Shown: positions 7,601 to 15,640 of the stretch, one piece after another
How the letters are laid out: the number at the start of each line of letters is the position of its first letter
Position numbering within the stretch: the first letter of the stretch is position 1
From: an uncultured Clostridia bacterium
GTDB taxonomy: Bacteria; Bacillota; Clostridia; Oscillospirales; Acutalibacteraceae
NCBI GenBank assembly: GCA_947632385.1
Contig: CANRPD010000007.1
Coordinates: 1 to 59,943, forward strand
Reading direction: 5' to 3'
Length of the DNA: 59,943 bases
The notes under the pieces: model-generated
Seen by the model: only the letters and a program-made list of their open reading frames with translations
Databases searched by the model: none
Told to the model about the DNA's origin: nothing
Made by a program: the position numbers and the translations under genes

Positions 7601-8726
7601 TGGATATGCTCGGACCTTAGCAGACATCCGCCGGGAGATCGACGCCATTGACGGCCAGCTGCTGCCCCTGCTGCTGCGCCGCATGGACTGTTCCACATGG
7701 GTGGCTGAGGAAAAGAAGGCCCAGGGCCTCCCGGTCTACGCTCCCGCCCGGGAGCGGGAGATCCTGGACCGGGTCAGCGCCCTGGCCGGCCCGTACAGCG
7801 GAGAGATCCGTGCCCTTTGGTCGGCACTGTTGGCCGTCAGCCGGGACTGTCAGCACCGCTTGCTGGGTGGGGGAGAGCCCCTGCGCCAGCTGGAGCGCAC
7901 TGCTGCCCGCCGCATGCCCGCCCGGCCCAACGGCGTGCTGTGCCAGGGGGTGGGGGGCGCCTATTCCCACCAGGCCGCGCTGGATTGGTTCGGCCCGGCG
8001 GAGATCCGCTTCGCCCCCACGTGGCAGCAGGTCTTCGAGGAGATCCGGGAGCAAAAGGCCCAGTTCGGTGTCCTGCCGGTGGAGAATTCCGCCGCCGGCT
8101 CGGTCACCGGCGTCTATGACCTGATCCTCCGCTACCGGTTCTACATCGTGGGCGCCCAGGCCATTCGGGTGGAGCACTGCCTGGCGGCTGCGGCCCCCGG
8201 CCCGGTGGATACCGTGGTCTCCCACCCCCAGGCCCTTTCTCAGTGCCGGCGGTATCTTGCTGCCCACGGCTATGGGACCCGGGAATATTCCAACACCGCC
8301 GCCGCGGCGGAGTACGTCTCTACGGTCCGTCAGCCCGGGCTGGCCGCCATCTGTTCCCAGGAGGCCGCCCGGCAGTACGGCCTCACGGTGCTGGAAGACC
8401 AGATCCAGGACGAGAAAAACAACCGCACCCGCTTCGTGGTGATCTCCCGGGACCCCATTCTCCCGGCGGAAGCCAACAAGATCAGTCTCTGCTTTTCGCT
8501 GCCCCACGAGCCCGGCTCCCTGTACGGCGTGCTCCAGCGGTTCGCCGCCTGCGGCCTCAACATGACCAAGATCGAATCCCGCCCCATCCCCGGCAGCGAT
8601 TTCGAATACGATTTTTACCTGGACTTTACCGGTAACATCCACGATCCCCCTACTCTGGAGCTCATCTGTTCCCTGCACGACGAGCTGCCCCGGTTCTCCT
8701 TCCTGGGCAACTACGCCGAACCCTGA
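7590..8726 (+). CDS. pheA: Bifunctional chorismate mutase/prephenate dehydratase (P-protein)
   Basis: It converts chorismate to prephenate and then phenylpyruvate. Residues about 8-90 are an AroQ-type chorismate mutase (DIRREIDAIDGQLLPLLLRRM). Residues about 110-290 are the dehydratase with PVENSAAGSV and the NNRTRF motif. About 295-375 is an ACT domain with EPGSLYGVL and NMTKIESRP, the Phe feedback site. It uses a GTG start after AGGAGGGG and overlaps the aroC stop. This is the only chorismate mutase seen here, so the Tyr branch may depend on it. It is the last gene of the aromatic operon. Confidence 0.95.
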   Translation: MENDGYARTLADIRREIDAIDGQLLPLLLRRMDCSTWVAEEKKAQGLPVYAPAREREILDRVSALAGPYSGEIRALWSALLAVSRDCQHRLLGGGEPLRQLERTAARRMPARPNGVLCQGVGGAYSHQAALDWFGPAEIRFAPTWQQVFEEIREQKAQFGVLPVENSAAGSVTGVYDLILRYRFYIVGAQAIRVEHCLAAAAPGPVDTVVSHPQALSQCRRYLAAHGYGTREYSNTAAAAEYVSTVRQPGLAAICSQEAARQYGLTVLEDQIQDEKNNRTRFVVISRDPILPAEANKISLCFSLPHEPGSLYGVLQRFAACGLNMTKIESRPIPGSDFEYDFYLDFTGNIHDPPTLELICSLHDELPRFSFLGNYAEP

Positions 8727-8740
8727 AAGGAGGCCGTTTT

Positions 8741-9256
8741 ATGCAGCTCACCCTTCAGCCTGTCACCACCCAGGCGCAGATCGCCACCGTGGCGGAGATC
8801 GCCCGGACCGTCTGGCACGCCACCTATGATCCCCTGCTGCCTCCCGGCCAGGTGGACTATATGCTGGAAAAGTACCAGTCCCCTGTGGCCATTCGGGCCC
8901 AGCAGGCCCAGGAGCACTACGAGTACGTCCTGGTCCTGTTCGACGGCATCCCTGGCGGCTTCGTGGGCTTTGCCCCCCGGTACGCCGGCCGGGAAGAGAT
9001 GTTCCTCAGCAAGCTCTACTTTCTCCCTGCCTTCCGGGGCCAGGGGGGCGTTCGGGCGGCTCTGGGGCATGTGCTGCGCCGCGCCCGGGAGGAAGGCCTG
9101 GGGCGGGTGTGCCTCACCGTCAATAAGCACAACGACCACGCCGTGGCCGTCTACCGGCACCTGGGCTTTACGGTCAGTGAACAGGTCTGCACCGACATCG
9201 GCGGGGGCTACGTCATGGATGACTTCATCATGACCCTCCCCGTGGAGCCGGCCTGA
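8741..9256 (+). CDS. GNAT family N-acetyltransferase
   Basis: A 171-residue acetyltransferase. The acetyl-CoA loop is seen as FRGQGGVRAALG (around residue 100), followed by the helix LRRAREEGLGRVCLTVNKHNDHA and the AVAVYRHLGF motif B. The substrate is unknown. A GAAAGGAGG site lies 14 nt after the pheA stop, so it may be a distal passenger of the aromatic operon. No membrane segment or extra domain is visible. Confidence 0.85.
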   Translation: MQLTLQPVTTQAQIATVAEIARTVWHATYDPLLPPGQVDYMLEKYQSPVAIRAQQAQEHYEYVLVLFDGIPGGFVGFAPRYAGREEMFLSKLYFLPAFRGQGGVRAALGHVLRRAREEGLGRVCLTVNKHNDHAVAVYRHLGFTVSEQVCTDIGGGYVMDDFIMTLPVEPA

Positions 9257-9336
9257 TCCCGCTTTTTTGTCTCTGCCTGCATAAAGCGCCATTTTCTGGG
9301 TATGCTCCCTCCAGTACCACCAAAGGAGGGAACCCC

Positions 9337-10020
9337 ATGAAACGAATTTGTGCACTGTCTCTGGCGCTGCTGCTCACCGTTGGCGTCACTCAAACGGCCT
9401 TTGCCCAGGATATGGGCCTCACCGGCCACGTGACGGTCACCGGCTTCGATGCCGATACCGATTACAGTATGGCCATCCGGCAGGCCATGGAGCAGGGCGG
9501 GCCCTATGCCATGGAGCTGGGCGCCCTGTACGAAGGGATGCGCAACCTGAAGATCACCACCCTCGGCCTGCCCTACGCCACCACTGACTATTTCTCCGTC
9601 TGTAAGACCCCGGCGGAGGTCCTGGCCGCCCTGGACGGCCCCCAGCCCAACGCCTACACCGCAGCGGACCTGGACCTGCTCTCCCGGATCATCTATGCCG
9701 AGGCGGGCTGCACCTGGATCCCCGACTGGGTCCAGCGCATGGTGGGCAGCGTGGTGCTCAACCGGGTGCACAGCACTTACTATCCCGACACCATCCGGGA
9801 GGTGGTCTACCAGCCCGGGCAGTATGCCCCCACCTGGGACGGCTCTCTTTCCAAGACCCCCGATGCCCGCACCGTCTCCAATGCCCGCTATCTGCTGGAA
9901 AACGGCAGCATCTGCCCGGAAAACGTCATCGGCCAGAATTCCATCGTCACCGGCAGCGGCGTCTACACCAGCTATTTTGACCCCATCCTCCGCACCACCG
10001 TGTACTTCTGCTACCTGTGA
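9337..10020 (+). CDS. Secreted cell-wall hydrolase, SleB-like
   Basis: A 227-residue exported protein. Residues 1-23 are a signal peptide (Lys-Arg, hydrophobic core, AFA cleavage site). The C-terminal half from about residue 108 matches the SleB/Hydrolase_2 fold: LLSRIIYAEAG with the catalytic Glu, VVLNRVHS, and YQPGQYAPTWDG. The family cleaves peptidoglycan and in spore-formers acts in cortex lysis or growth. A strong GGAGGG precedes the start. A perfect terminator follows directly, so it ends its transcription unit. Whether the substrate is cortex or vegetative wall cannot be told. Confidence 0.85.
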   Translation: MKRICALSLALLLTVGVTQTAFAQDMGLTGHVTVTGFDADTDYSMAIRQAMEQGGPYAMELGALYEGMRNLKITTLGLPYATTDYFSVCKTPAEVLAALDGPQPNAYTAADLDLLSRIIYAEAGCTWIPDWVQRMVGSVVLNRVHSTYYPDTIREVVYQPGQYAPTWDGSLSKTPDARTVSNARYLLENGSICPENVIGQNSIVTGSGVYTSYFDPILRTTVYFCYL

Positions 10021-10040
10021 CCCCGGTGCACAGCTCGCTC

Positions 10041-10074
10041 TGCCGGCCCTTTTGGGCCGGCAGTTTTCTTTTTT
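10041..10074 (+). terminator. Strong intrinsic terminator after the SleB-like gene
   Basis: TGCCGGCCC and GGGCCGGCA form a perfect 9-bp stem with a TTTT loop, followed by a T-rich tract (10063-10074). Confidence 0.9.
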
Positions 10075-10117
10075 CGGGAAAAGAGAAATATTCATGCCGC
10101 GATCATGCAGGAAAGGA

Positions 10118-10146
10118 TTGCAAAACGGAAAAAAGGGGAGTAAAAT
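10118..10146 (+). promoter_or_regulatory. Promoter for tldD-pmbA
   Basis: TTGCAA (10118-10123) and TAAAAT (10141-10146) with a 17-nt spacer lie about 50 nt before tldD and after the preceding terminator. Confidence 0.6.
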
Positions 10147-10194
10147 GAAAGGGCAAGTTTATTCTCCATCATTTTTCAGCAAAGGAGTGCAACC

Positions 10195-11577
10195 ATGATT
10201 TCACGAGCAATTTGTGAGGCCGTCCTGCACAAGGCGGTCTCCACCGGCGCGGATTACGCCGAGATCTTCGCCGAAAACACCTTGGACCATTCCATCAACA
10301 TGGTGGCGGGCAAGGTGGAATCCGTCAACGACGCCGTGATCGCCGGCGCGGGCATCCGGGTCTATAAGGGCCTCAGGAGCGTAATGGCCACCACCACCGA
10401 CACCACGGAGTCCGGTCTGCTGCGCTGCGCCCAGCGGGCCGCCGAGGCCCTGGGCCAGGGCGCTGCCGAGATCGACATCTGCCTGCACGAGCGCCTCTAC
10501 GGGGACATCCATCCCGTGCGCATCGTCCCCTCCACCGTGTCCAACCAGAGCAAGATCGATGTCCTCAAGGAGGGCTGCTTTGCCGCCAAGGAATATTCCG
10601 ACGCCATCAAGCAGGTCACCGGCACCCTGCTGGACGTGGACCACAACATCCTCATCGCTTCCAGCGAGGGGCTCTATGCCCAGGACCGCCAGATCCGCAC
10701 CCGCCTGATGATCCAGGCCGTGGCGGAGAAGAACGGCGAGACACAGACCGGCGCGGCCCGTCCCGGCCGCCGCATGGGCATGGAGATGTTCGAGCACGAG
10801 GTCAACGCCCGGGAGGCCGGCATCCATGCCGCCAAGCAGGCCATCACCATGGCCGGCGCGGGCTACTGCCCGGCAGGCGTCATGCCCGTGGCCATCGGCA
10901 ACGGCTTCGGCGGCGTCATTTTCCACGAGGCCTGCGGCCATTCCCTGGAGGCCACCAGCGTGGCCTACGGCATGTCGCAGTTCACCGGCAAGCTGGGCCA
11001 GCAGATCGCCAATCCCAAGGTCACTGCGGTGGACGACGGCACCATCCCCAACGCCTGGGGCTCCATCAACATCGACGACGAAGGCACCCCTGCCCAGAAG
11101 AACATCCTCATCGAAAAGGGCATCCTCAAGTCCTACATGATCGACAAATTCAATGGCCGCCGCATGGGCATGCCCTCCACCGGCAACGCCCGTCGGCAGA
11201 GCTACGCCTTCACCACTACCTCCCGCATGACCAATACCTACATCGCCGAGGGCGAGGACAACAACGACGACATCATCGCCTCTATCGAGTACGGCCTCTT
11301 TGCCAAGGAGATGGGCGGCGGTTCCGTGAACCCCGTCACCGGCGCGTTCAACTTCGCCGTCAACGAGGGCTACATGATCCGCAACGGCAAGATCTGCGAG
11401 CCCGTCCGCGGCGCGGCCCTGGTGGGCACCGGCTCCGAGGTCATCCAGAACATCGACATGGTGGGCACCCAGCTGGATATGGGCCAGGGCATGTGCGGTT
11501 CCTCCAGCGGCTCTATCCCCACCAACGTGGGCCAGCCCCTGATCCGCGTGTCCTCCATCACCGTGGGCGGCCGCTGA
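10195..11577 (+). CDS. tldD: Metalloprotease TldD
   Basis: A 460-residue protein of the TldD/PmbA (U62) family. The Zn-binding HExxxH is His244-Glu245-Ala-Cys-Gly-His249 in GGVIFHEACGHSLEAT. In characterised systems TldD and TldE (PmbA) form a heterodimeric protease that processes peptides such as microcin precursors and degrades flexible chains. The partner follows 42 nt downstream. No peptide precursor gene is seen nearby, so the substrate here is unknown. AAAGGAG precedes the start. Confidence 0.93.
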   Translation: MISRAICEAVLHKAVSTGADYAEIFAENTLDHSINMVAGKVESVNDAVIAGAGIRVYKGLRSVMATTTDTTESGLLRCAQRAAEALGQGAAEIDICLHERLYGDIHPVRIVPSTVSNQSKIDVLKEGCFAAKEYSDAIKQVTGTLLDVDHNILIASSEGLYAQDRQIRTRLMIQAVAEKNGETQTGAARPGRRMGMEMFEHEVNAREAGIHAAKQAITMAGAGYCPAGVMPVAIGNGFGGVIFHEACGHSLEATSVAYGMSQFTGKLGQQIANPKVTAVDDGTIPNAWGSINIDDEGTPAQKNILIEKGILKSYMIDKFNGRRMGMPSTGNARRQSYAFTTTSRMTNTYIAEGEDNNDDIIASIEYGLFAKEMGGGSVNPVTGAFNFAVNEGYMIRNGKICEPVRGAALVGTGSEVIQNIDMVGTQLDMGQGMCGSSSGSIPTNVGQPLIRVSSITVGGR

Positions 11578-11619
11578 TGGTCCGCCCCCTGCGCAATCAA
11601 CCGAAAAGGAGAGAATATC

Positions 11620-12966
11620 ATGGATTTTAACGCTTTCAAGCAAGCGGTGATCGCCGCGGCGAAGGCCCAGGGCGTGGACGAGTACGAGCTGTATTACCAG
11701 TCCGGCGAGACCACCAGTGTGGGCGTTTTCAACCACGAGATCAATGAGTTTTCCAGCTCCGTCAGCGGCGGCGTGTGCTTCCGCTGCATCGTGGGCGGCC
11801 ACATGGGCTACGCCTCCACCGAGGACCTCAGCGAGGCCTCCGCCCAGAGCCTGGTGGCCCGGGCCGCCGCCAACGCGGCCGTGCTGGAGACCTCCGAGCA
11901 GGAGTTCCTGGGGGAGGGCGGCAAGACCTACGAGCCCCTGGACCTCCATCCCTACGAGCTCCCCACCACCGAGGAGCTGGTGGATACCGTCCTCAAGGGG
12001 GAGCAGGCGGTGCTGTCCGCCGACCCCGCTGTGGCCGAGGGCTCCTCTGCCTCTGCCCGCACCTCCAAGCGGGTCATCGCCATCGCCAATTCCAAGGGCC
12101 TGGACCTGCACTATGAGAACAACACCGCCACCTTCTCCGTGGAGGCCGTGGTCACCGACGGCACCGAAATGGCCAACGACTACAAGTCCAAGTCCGGCCC
12201 CTTTGCCGAGCTGGACCTCGCCGAGTTGGTGAAGGAGCCCGTGGAGGGCGCCAAGGCCCAGCTGGGCGCCGGGGTGGCCCCCACGGGCAGCTACCCGGTG
12301 GTGTTCGCGCCCAAGGCCATGGCGGGCCTCCTGCGGACCTTCTCCACGGTGTTCTCCGGCGAGACCGTCCAGCGGGGCCTGTCCCGCATGGGCGGCAAGG
12401 AGGGGGAGACCGTGGCCGCGCCCATCGTCACCCTGGTGGACGACCCCTTCTATCCCGAGAGCCAAATGCCCATCAACTTTGACGCCGAGGGCTCTCCCGC
12501 CCACAAGAAGAACGTGGTGGAGAACGGCAAGCTGGTCACCCTGCTCTACAACCTCAAGACCGCCGCAGCGGCCGGGAAGGAGACCACCGGCAACGCCGCC
12601 AAGGCCTCTTACAATGCCACCGTCACCGTCCAGCCCTTCACCTTCTACCTGGCTCCCGGCGACCTCACCGAGGAGGATCTGCTGAAGAAGGCCGGCAACG
12701 GCGTGTACATCAACTCTCTGGGCGGCATGCACGCCGGCGCCAACGTGGTCTCCGGCGACTTCTCCCTCCAGAGCGCCGGCTTCCTGATCGAAAACGGCGA
12801 GAAGACCCGCTCCGTCAAGTCCTTCACGGTGGCCGGCAACTTCTACACCCTGCTCCAGCAGATCACCGCCATCAGCGACAAGGTGGAGCTCCCCGGCTTC
12901 GGCGGCATCTCCGCCGTGGGTTCCCCCGCCGTCCTGGTGGAGGGCCTGACCATCGCCGGCAAGTGA
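11620..12966 (+). CDS. pmbA: TldE/PmbA-family partner subunit
   Basis: A 448-residue partner of TldD. It lacks the HExxxH motif, as TldE subunits do, and shows the family segments YYQSGETTSVGVFNHE near the N-terminus and GVYINSLGGMHAGANVVSGD near the C-terminus. The start follows AAAAGGAGAG. The operon with tldD ends at the terminator 25 nt downstream. The two genes probably act only as a complex. Confidence 0.92.
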   Translation: MDFNAFKQAVIAAAKAQGVDEYELYYQSGETTSVGVFNHEINEFSSSVSGGVCFRCIVGGHMGYASTEDLSEASAQSLVARAAANAAVLETSEQEFLGEGGKTYEPLDLHPYELPTTEELVDTVLKGEQAVLSADPAVAEGSSASARTSKRVIAIANSKGLDLHYENNTATFSVEAVVTDGTEMANDYKSKSGPFAELDLAELVKEPVEGAKAQLGAGVAPTGSYPVVFAPKAMAGLLRTFSTVFSGETVQRGLSRMGGKEGETVAAPIVTLVDDPFYPESQMPINFDAEGSPAHKKNVVENGKLVTLLYNLKTAAAAGKETTGNAAKASYNATVTVQPFTFYLAPGDLTEEDLLKKAGNGVYINSLGGMHAGANVVSGDFSLQSAGFLIENGEKTRSVKSFTVAGNFYTLLQQITAISDKVELPGFGGISAVGSPAVLVEGLTIAGK

Positions 12967-12990
12967 TCCATTCTCCCAATTTTTAACCAA

Positions 12991-13024
12991 AAACTCCCTC
13001 CTGCACGCGCAGGAGGGAGTTTTT
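12991..13024. terminator. Bidirectional terminator between pmbA and the PHP phosphatase gene
   Basis: AACTCCCTCCTGC and GCAGGAGGGAGTT form a 13-bp stem around a 4-nt loop. T-runs follow on both strands (GTTTTTC on plus, GTTTTTGG on minus), so it can serve both convergent genes. Confidence 0.9.
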
Positions 13025-13079
13025 CATCTAGGGCCCGGCTGCCTTTCTGTCCCCATTCGAGAAGCAATACAAAAACACC

Positions 13080-13853
13080 TCATGATCCCAAAAGCGCCTG
13101 CGCCTGGGGGATCCACAGCCCCACATCCTCCGGGGCATGGGCGTCGGAGGCGGTGAGGAGCCGCACGCCCCGACGCTGCATGGCGGTCAAAAGGTCCGGG
13201 GCCATGCCTATGGGCGCTCCCGTTCGCCGGGCGATCCCGGTGCTCTGCTCGGCATACAGCCCGTTTTCCGCCACGGCCTGGGCCAGCGCCTCATACCAGG
13301 GAGATCGGGAAAAGGAGGGCGCGTGGCCGAACAGCTTGATACAGTCCGGGTGGGCAATGCCATCGAACAGCCTCGACTGGGCCAATTGCACGGACAGCGC
13401 AAAGTACCGGCGGTACAGGGCGTCCACATCCCGCCCCGCCCAGTGCTCGGCCCGGTGGTCAAAGGCGAAGCCGTCCACATAGTGGACGCTGCCCACCAGA
13501 AAGTCCAGCCCCAGCTTTTCGGTGAGCCGCCGGATCATGCCCTCGTGCTCCGGGAAATAGCAGACCTCCAGCCCGAACCGTAGCTGAATGGGCCACTGGG
13601 TCCCCCGGGCCTGTTCCACAAGCCCCAGGTATTCCTGCAAGTCCCGGTGCCCGTTGGTCCGCGCAAACCACTGGTCCATATACGCCGATTGGCCCAGGAT
13701 CCCATCGTACATGGGCAGGAATTCCGGGAACATGTAGCAGTGCTCCAGCAGGCACAACTCCTGGATCCCCCGGGAGACCGCCGTCTGGACGAACCGGTCC
13801 ACCCATTCCAGCGTGTAGGGGCCCCGTTCCAAATGGACGTGTGCGTCGATCAT
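13080..13853 (-). CDS. PHP-domain phosphoesterase, histidinol-phosphatase-like
   Basis: A 257-residue PHP-superfamily metal hydrolase. The N-terminal MIDAHVHLERG carries the HxH metal ligands, LLEHCYMFPEF holds another His, GSVHYVDGF a further ligand, and LLTASDAHAPEDVG the C-terminal DxH. The family includes HisK histidinol phosphatases and other phosphoesterases; no his gene is nearby, so the substrate is open. The start was set at 13853 because AAAGGA is about 9 nt upstream; an ATG three codons earlier (13862) is too close to it. It is driven by the promoter at 13886-13914. Confidence 0.82.
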   Translation of the reverse strand: MIDAHVHLERGPYTLEWVDRFVQTAVSRGIQELCLLEHCYMFPEFLPMYDGILGQSAYMDQWFARTNGHRDLQEYLGLVEQARGTQWPIQLRFGLEVCYFPEHEGMIRRLTEKLGLDFLVGSVHYVDGFAFDHRAEHWAGRDVDALYRRYFALSVQLAQSRLFDGIAHPDCIKLFGHAPSFSRSPWYEALAQAVAENGLYAEQSTGIARRTGAPIGMAPDLLTAMQRRGVRLLTASDAHAPEDVGLWIPQAQALLGS

Positions 13854-13885
13854 GTCCCTCATCCTTTCTGCTTGGGATGTTCCCG

Positions 13886-13914
13886 ATTATATCCCACAGG
13901 CGTCGGCGCGTCAA
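13886..13914 (-). promoter_or_regulatory. Promoter for the PHP phosphatase gene
   Basis: On the minus strand, TTGACG (13914-13909) and TATAAT (13891-13886) have a 17-nt spacer. The -35 box abuts the end of repeat R1 copy 1 (from 13916), so any insertion of that repeat happened exactly at the promoter edge. Confidence 0.75.
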
Positions 13915-13915
13915 G

Positions 13916-14051
13916 GCCCGTACCCGGCCTGAACCCCGCCGCAACCCGTCCGCACCCCAACAAAACCGGCCCCGGAACGACCCGAAGCCGGCTTCAACGC
14001 CATTTTTTGTTCCTTTCAGACGCTTTCGACCCGCTTTTTTGCCGGTTCACG
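13916..14051. repeat. Direct repeat R1, copy 1 (about 136 bp)
   Basis: It begins GCCCGTACCCGGCCTGAACC and ends TTTTTTGCCGGTTCACG. It matches copy 2 at 14174-14308 over its whole length with about a dozen differences. The stretch is noncoding, GC-rich, and contains a GAAGCCGGCTTC palindrome. No transposase or clear terminal inverted repeat is seen. Nothing else is recognisable in 13915-14321 apart from the two R1 copies and a 122-bp spacer. Confidence 0.8.
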
Positions 14052-14173
14052 TGCCCTTCCCGGCCCGCCTTTCTCCACTTCGACCCGCTCTCCTGGTCCG
14101 CTTCCGGGGGTCGCTTCCCGTTTTCGGCGGTCTCTCCGTCCGGTATCCGCTCAAACTTGGCAGCCGTCCACTG

Positions 14174-14308
14174 GCCCGTACCCGGCCTGAACCCCGCCGC
14201 AACCCGTCCGCAGCCCAACAAAACTGCCCCCGGAACCGCCCGGAGCCGGCTTCAACGCCTTTTTGGTTCCTTTCAGACGCTTTCGACCCGCTTTTTTGCC
14301 CCTTCGCG
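14174..14308. repeat. Direct repeat R1, copy 2 (about 135 bp)
   Basis: Second copy of R1 in the same orientation, 258 bp after copy 1. On the minus strand it begins 13 nt after the stop codon of the nucleotidyltransferase-like gene, so it could form that gene's 3' untranslated region. Confidence 0.8.
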
Positions 14309-14321
14309 TCCCGTTCGTGCC

Positions 14322-14807
14322 CTACAACGCCCCGTCCGGTCCCTCGCCCAGCGCCTCCCGGATCCGCCGGATCTTGTCCCCGTCCTGCTTGTGTTTGCGG
14401 TCCCGCCGGTAGCCGTCCTGGGCCGAGGCCCGGTACACCCGCAGGTACTGCTCCAACGTCAGCAGCAGGTACCGCGCCCCGTCCTCCTCCACCTGGGGGA
14501 TCTGCCCGATCTCCACCCCGGCAAAGGGCTTCAAGCTCTCCAGCCCGGCATAGGCCGCGTGCAGCCCCTCCCGGGCAAATTCGTGCTCGTGCTCGTCCAC
14601 CAAACCGTACCCCAGCGCCGCCATCAGCTCCTGCAGCGCCTCCCAGCGGCGGTGCAGCAGCTCCTCCGGCACCAGGATGTCGATGTCGTCCGCCTGCAGA
14701 TCGGTGCCCAGCCGCTGTTCCAGCCCCAGGGACCCGAACAGCAGCGGCGTCACCTGCAGCGTCCGGTCCAGGGTCCGCGCAATGCGCAGAAACTCCGCTT
14801 TTTTCAT
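14322..14807 (-). CDS. Nucleotidyltransferase-like protein
   Basis: A 161-residue protein. Residues about 20-48 show a minimal-nucleotidyltransferase-like core: LLFGSLGLEQRLG followed by the acidic DDIDILVP. The rest is helical with a basic tail (RRDRKHKQDGDKIRRIREA). This resembles small NTase-fold proteins of unclear substrate; I cannot name a specific family with certainty. AAAGGAG precedes the ATG. It is isolated between repeat arrays R1 and R2, so it may be an acquired cassette. Function beyond the fold is not inferred. Confidence 0.6.
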   Translation of the reverse strand: MKKAEFLRIARTLDRTLQVTPLLFGSLGLEQRLGTDLQADDIDILVPEELLHRRWEALQELMAALGYGLVDEHEHEFAREGLHAAYAGLESLKPFAGVEIGQIPQVEEDGARYLLLTLEQYLRVYRASAQDGYRRDRKHKQDGDKIRRIREALGEGPDGAL

Positions 14808-14842
14808 GGTTCACGCTCCTTTGGACGGAGTTTTGGCCGCCT

Positions 14843-15013
14843 GCAGCCGGTTTCCGGTCACCCGGCGCAAAGCACCCGAAAATGCCAAATTGTAAATTTT
14901 TTGTAAACAATTCCCATTTGTTTCCCCATAGAGGGAAACTTTTGCCCTTTTAATAGGGTATTTATGGGGGGACTTTTTCGCGCCTCCCGCCTCCGCCGTA
15001 CCCCAGCCCGCCC
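14843..15013. repeat. Direct repeat R2, copy 1 (171 bp)
   Basis: It starts GCAGCCGGTTTCCGG and is followed exactly 171 bp later by a nearly identical copy. The AT-rich core (about 14879-14975) is bounded by GGCGCAAA (14864) and TTTCGCGCC (to 14984), an imperfect terminal inverted repeat. On the minus strand it contains AATTGT/ACAATT and TTTCCC/GGGGAAA self-complementary pairs. The whole looks like a small structured, possibly MITE-like unit. Confidence 0.8.
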
Positions 15014-15184
15014 GCAGCCGGTTTCCGGCCGCCCGGCGCAAAGCACCCGAAAATGCCAAATTGTAAATTTTTTGTAAACAATTCTCATTTGTTTCCCCAT
15101 AGAGGGAAACTTTTGCCCTTTTCACAGGGTATTTATGGGGGGACTTTTTCGCGCCTCCCGCCTCCGCCACACCCCAGCCTGCCC
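15014..15184. repeat. Direct repeat R2, copy 2 (171 bp)
   Basis: Immediate tandem copy of R2, with its inner unit at 15035-15155. It differs from copy 1 at only a handful of positions, for example TTAATAGGG versus TTCACAGGG. The near-identity implies recent duplication or conversion. Confidence 0.8.
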
Positions 15185-15640
15185 GCAGCCACTATTTTGC
15201 CTCAACTGAGACATATTCCGGCCCCCGCCGCGCCGCTGCACCTCCGGCGCAGCCTTTGCCTCCGGCAAACCGGGCCCGGCCCCAGCCGGCCCGCGCGGCG
15301 GTTTTCTCAGCGAGCCAAACCCGCCCCGCCCGGCAGCTCACCCGGCCCGCCGTCCGCAGCCGTTTTGCCGCCACAACTCAGCCGCACCCCGACCCCCGCC
15401 GCGCGCTGCACCTCCGGCGCAGCCTTGGCCTTCGGCAAGCCGGGCCAAGCTCCGCCCGGCCCGCGCGGCGGTTTTCTTAGCGAGCCACAACCGCCCGGCC
15501 CGGCAGCTCAACCGGCCCAGCCGCAGCCGATTTTCCGCCTCAACCGAGCCGCACCCCGGCCCCCGCCGCGTCGCTGCACCTGTCGGCGCAGCCTTTGCCT
15601 CCGGCAAAGTAGGCCAGGCTCCGCCCGGCCCGCGCGGCGG
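15185..15640. repeat. Tandem repeat R3, about 2.7 units of about 170 bp
   Basis: Units begin near 15185, 15356 and 15523, each with GCAGCC then TTTTG/TTTTCC, followed by CCCCCGCCGCG, CTGCACCT, CGGCGCAGCCTT, CGGCAA and CCCGCGCGGCGG. Units 1 and 2 end with TTTTCT(C/T)AGCGAGCC; unit 3 stops at the GNAT stop codon (15641). It is very GC-rich and no genuine gene is evident on either strand. Together with R2 it fills the 833 bp between two minus-strand genes. Confidence 0.75.

Noticed and set aside
10201..12990. 929-residue minus-strand ORF
   Set aside because: It lies wholly antisense to tldD and pmbA, which have clear motifs and ribosome sites. Its His/Gly/Val/Ala-rich composition is what GC-rich third-codon bias produces on the opposite strand.
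13647..14953. Overlapping plus-strand ORFs of 370-419 residues
   Set aside because: They cross the R1 repeats and lie antisense to the PHP and nucleotidyltransferase-like genes; low-complexity Arg/Pro/Ser composition with no motif.
14843..15640. CRISPR array
   Set aside because: The repeats are about 170 bp, tandem and without short unique spacers or cas genes, so they do not fit CRISPR.
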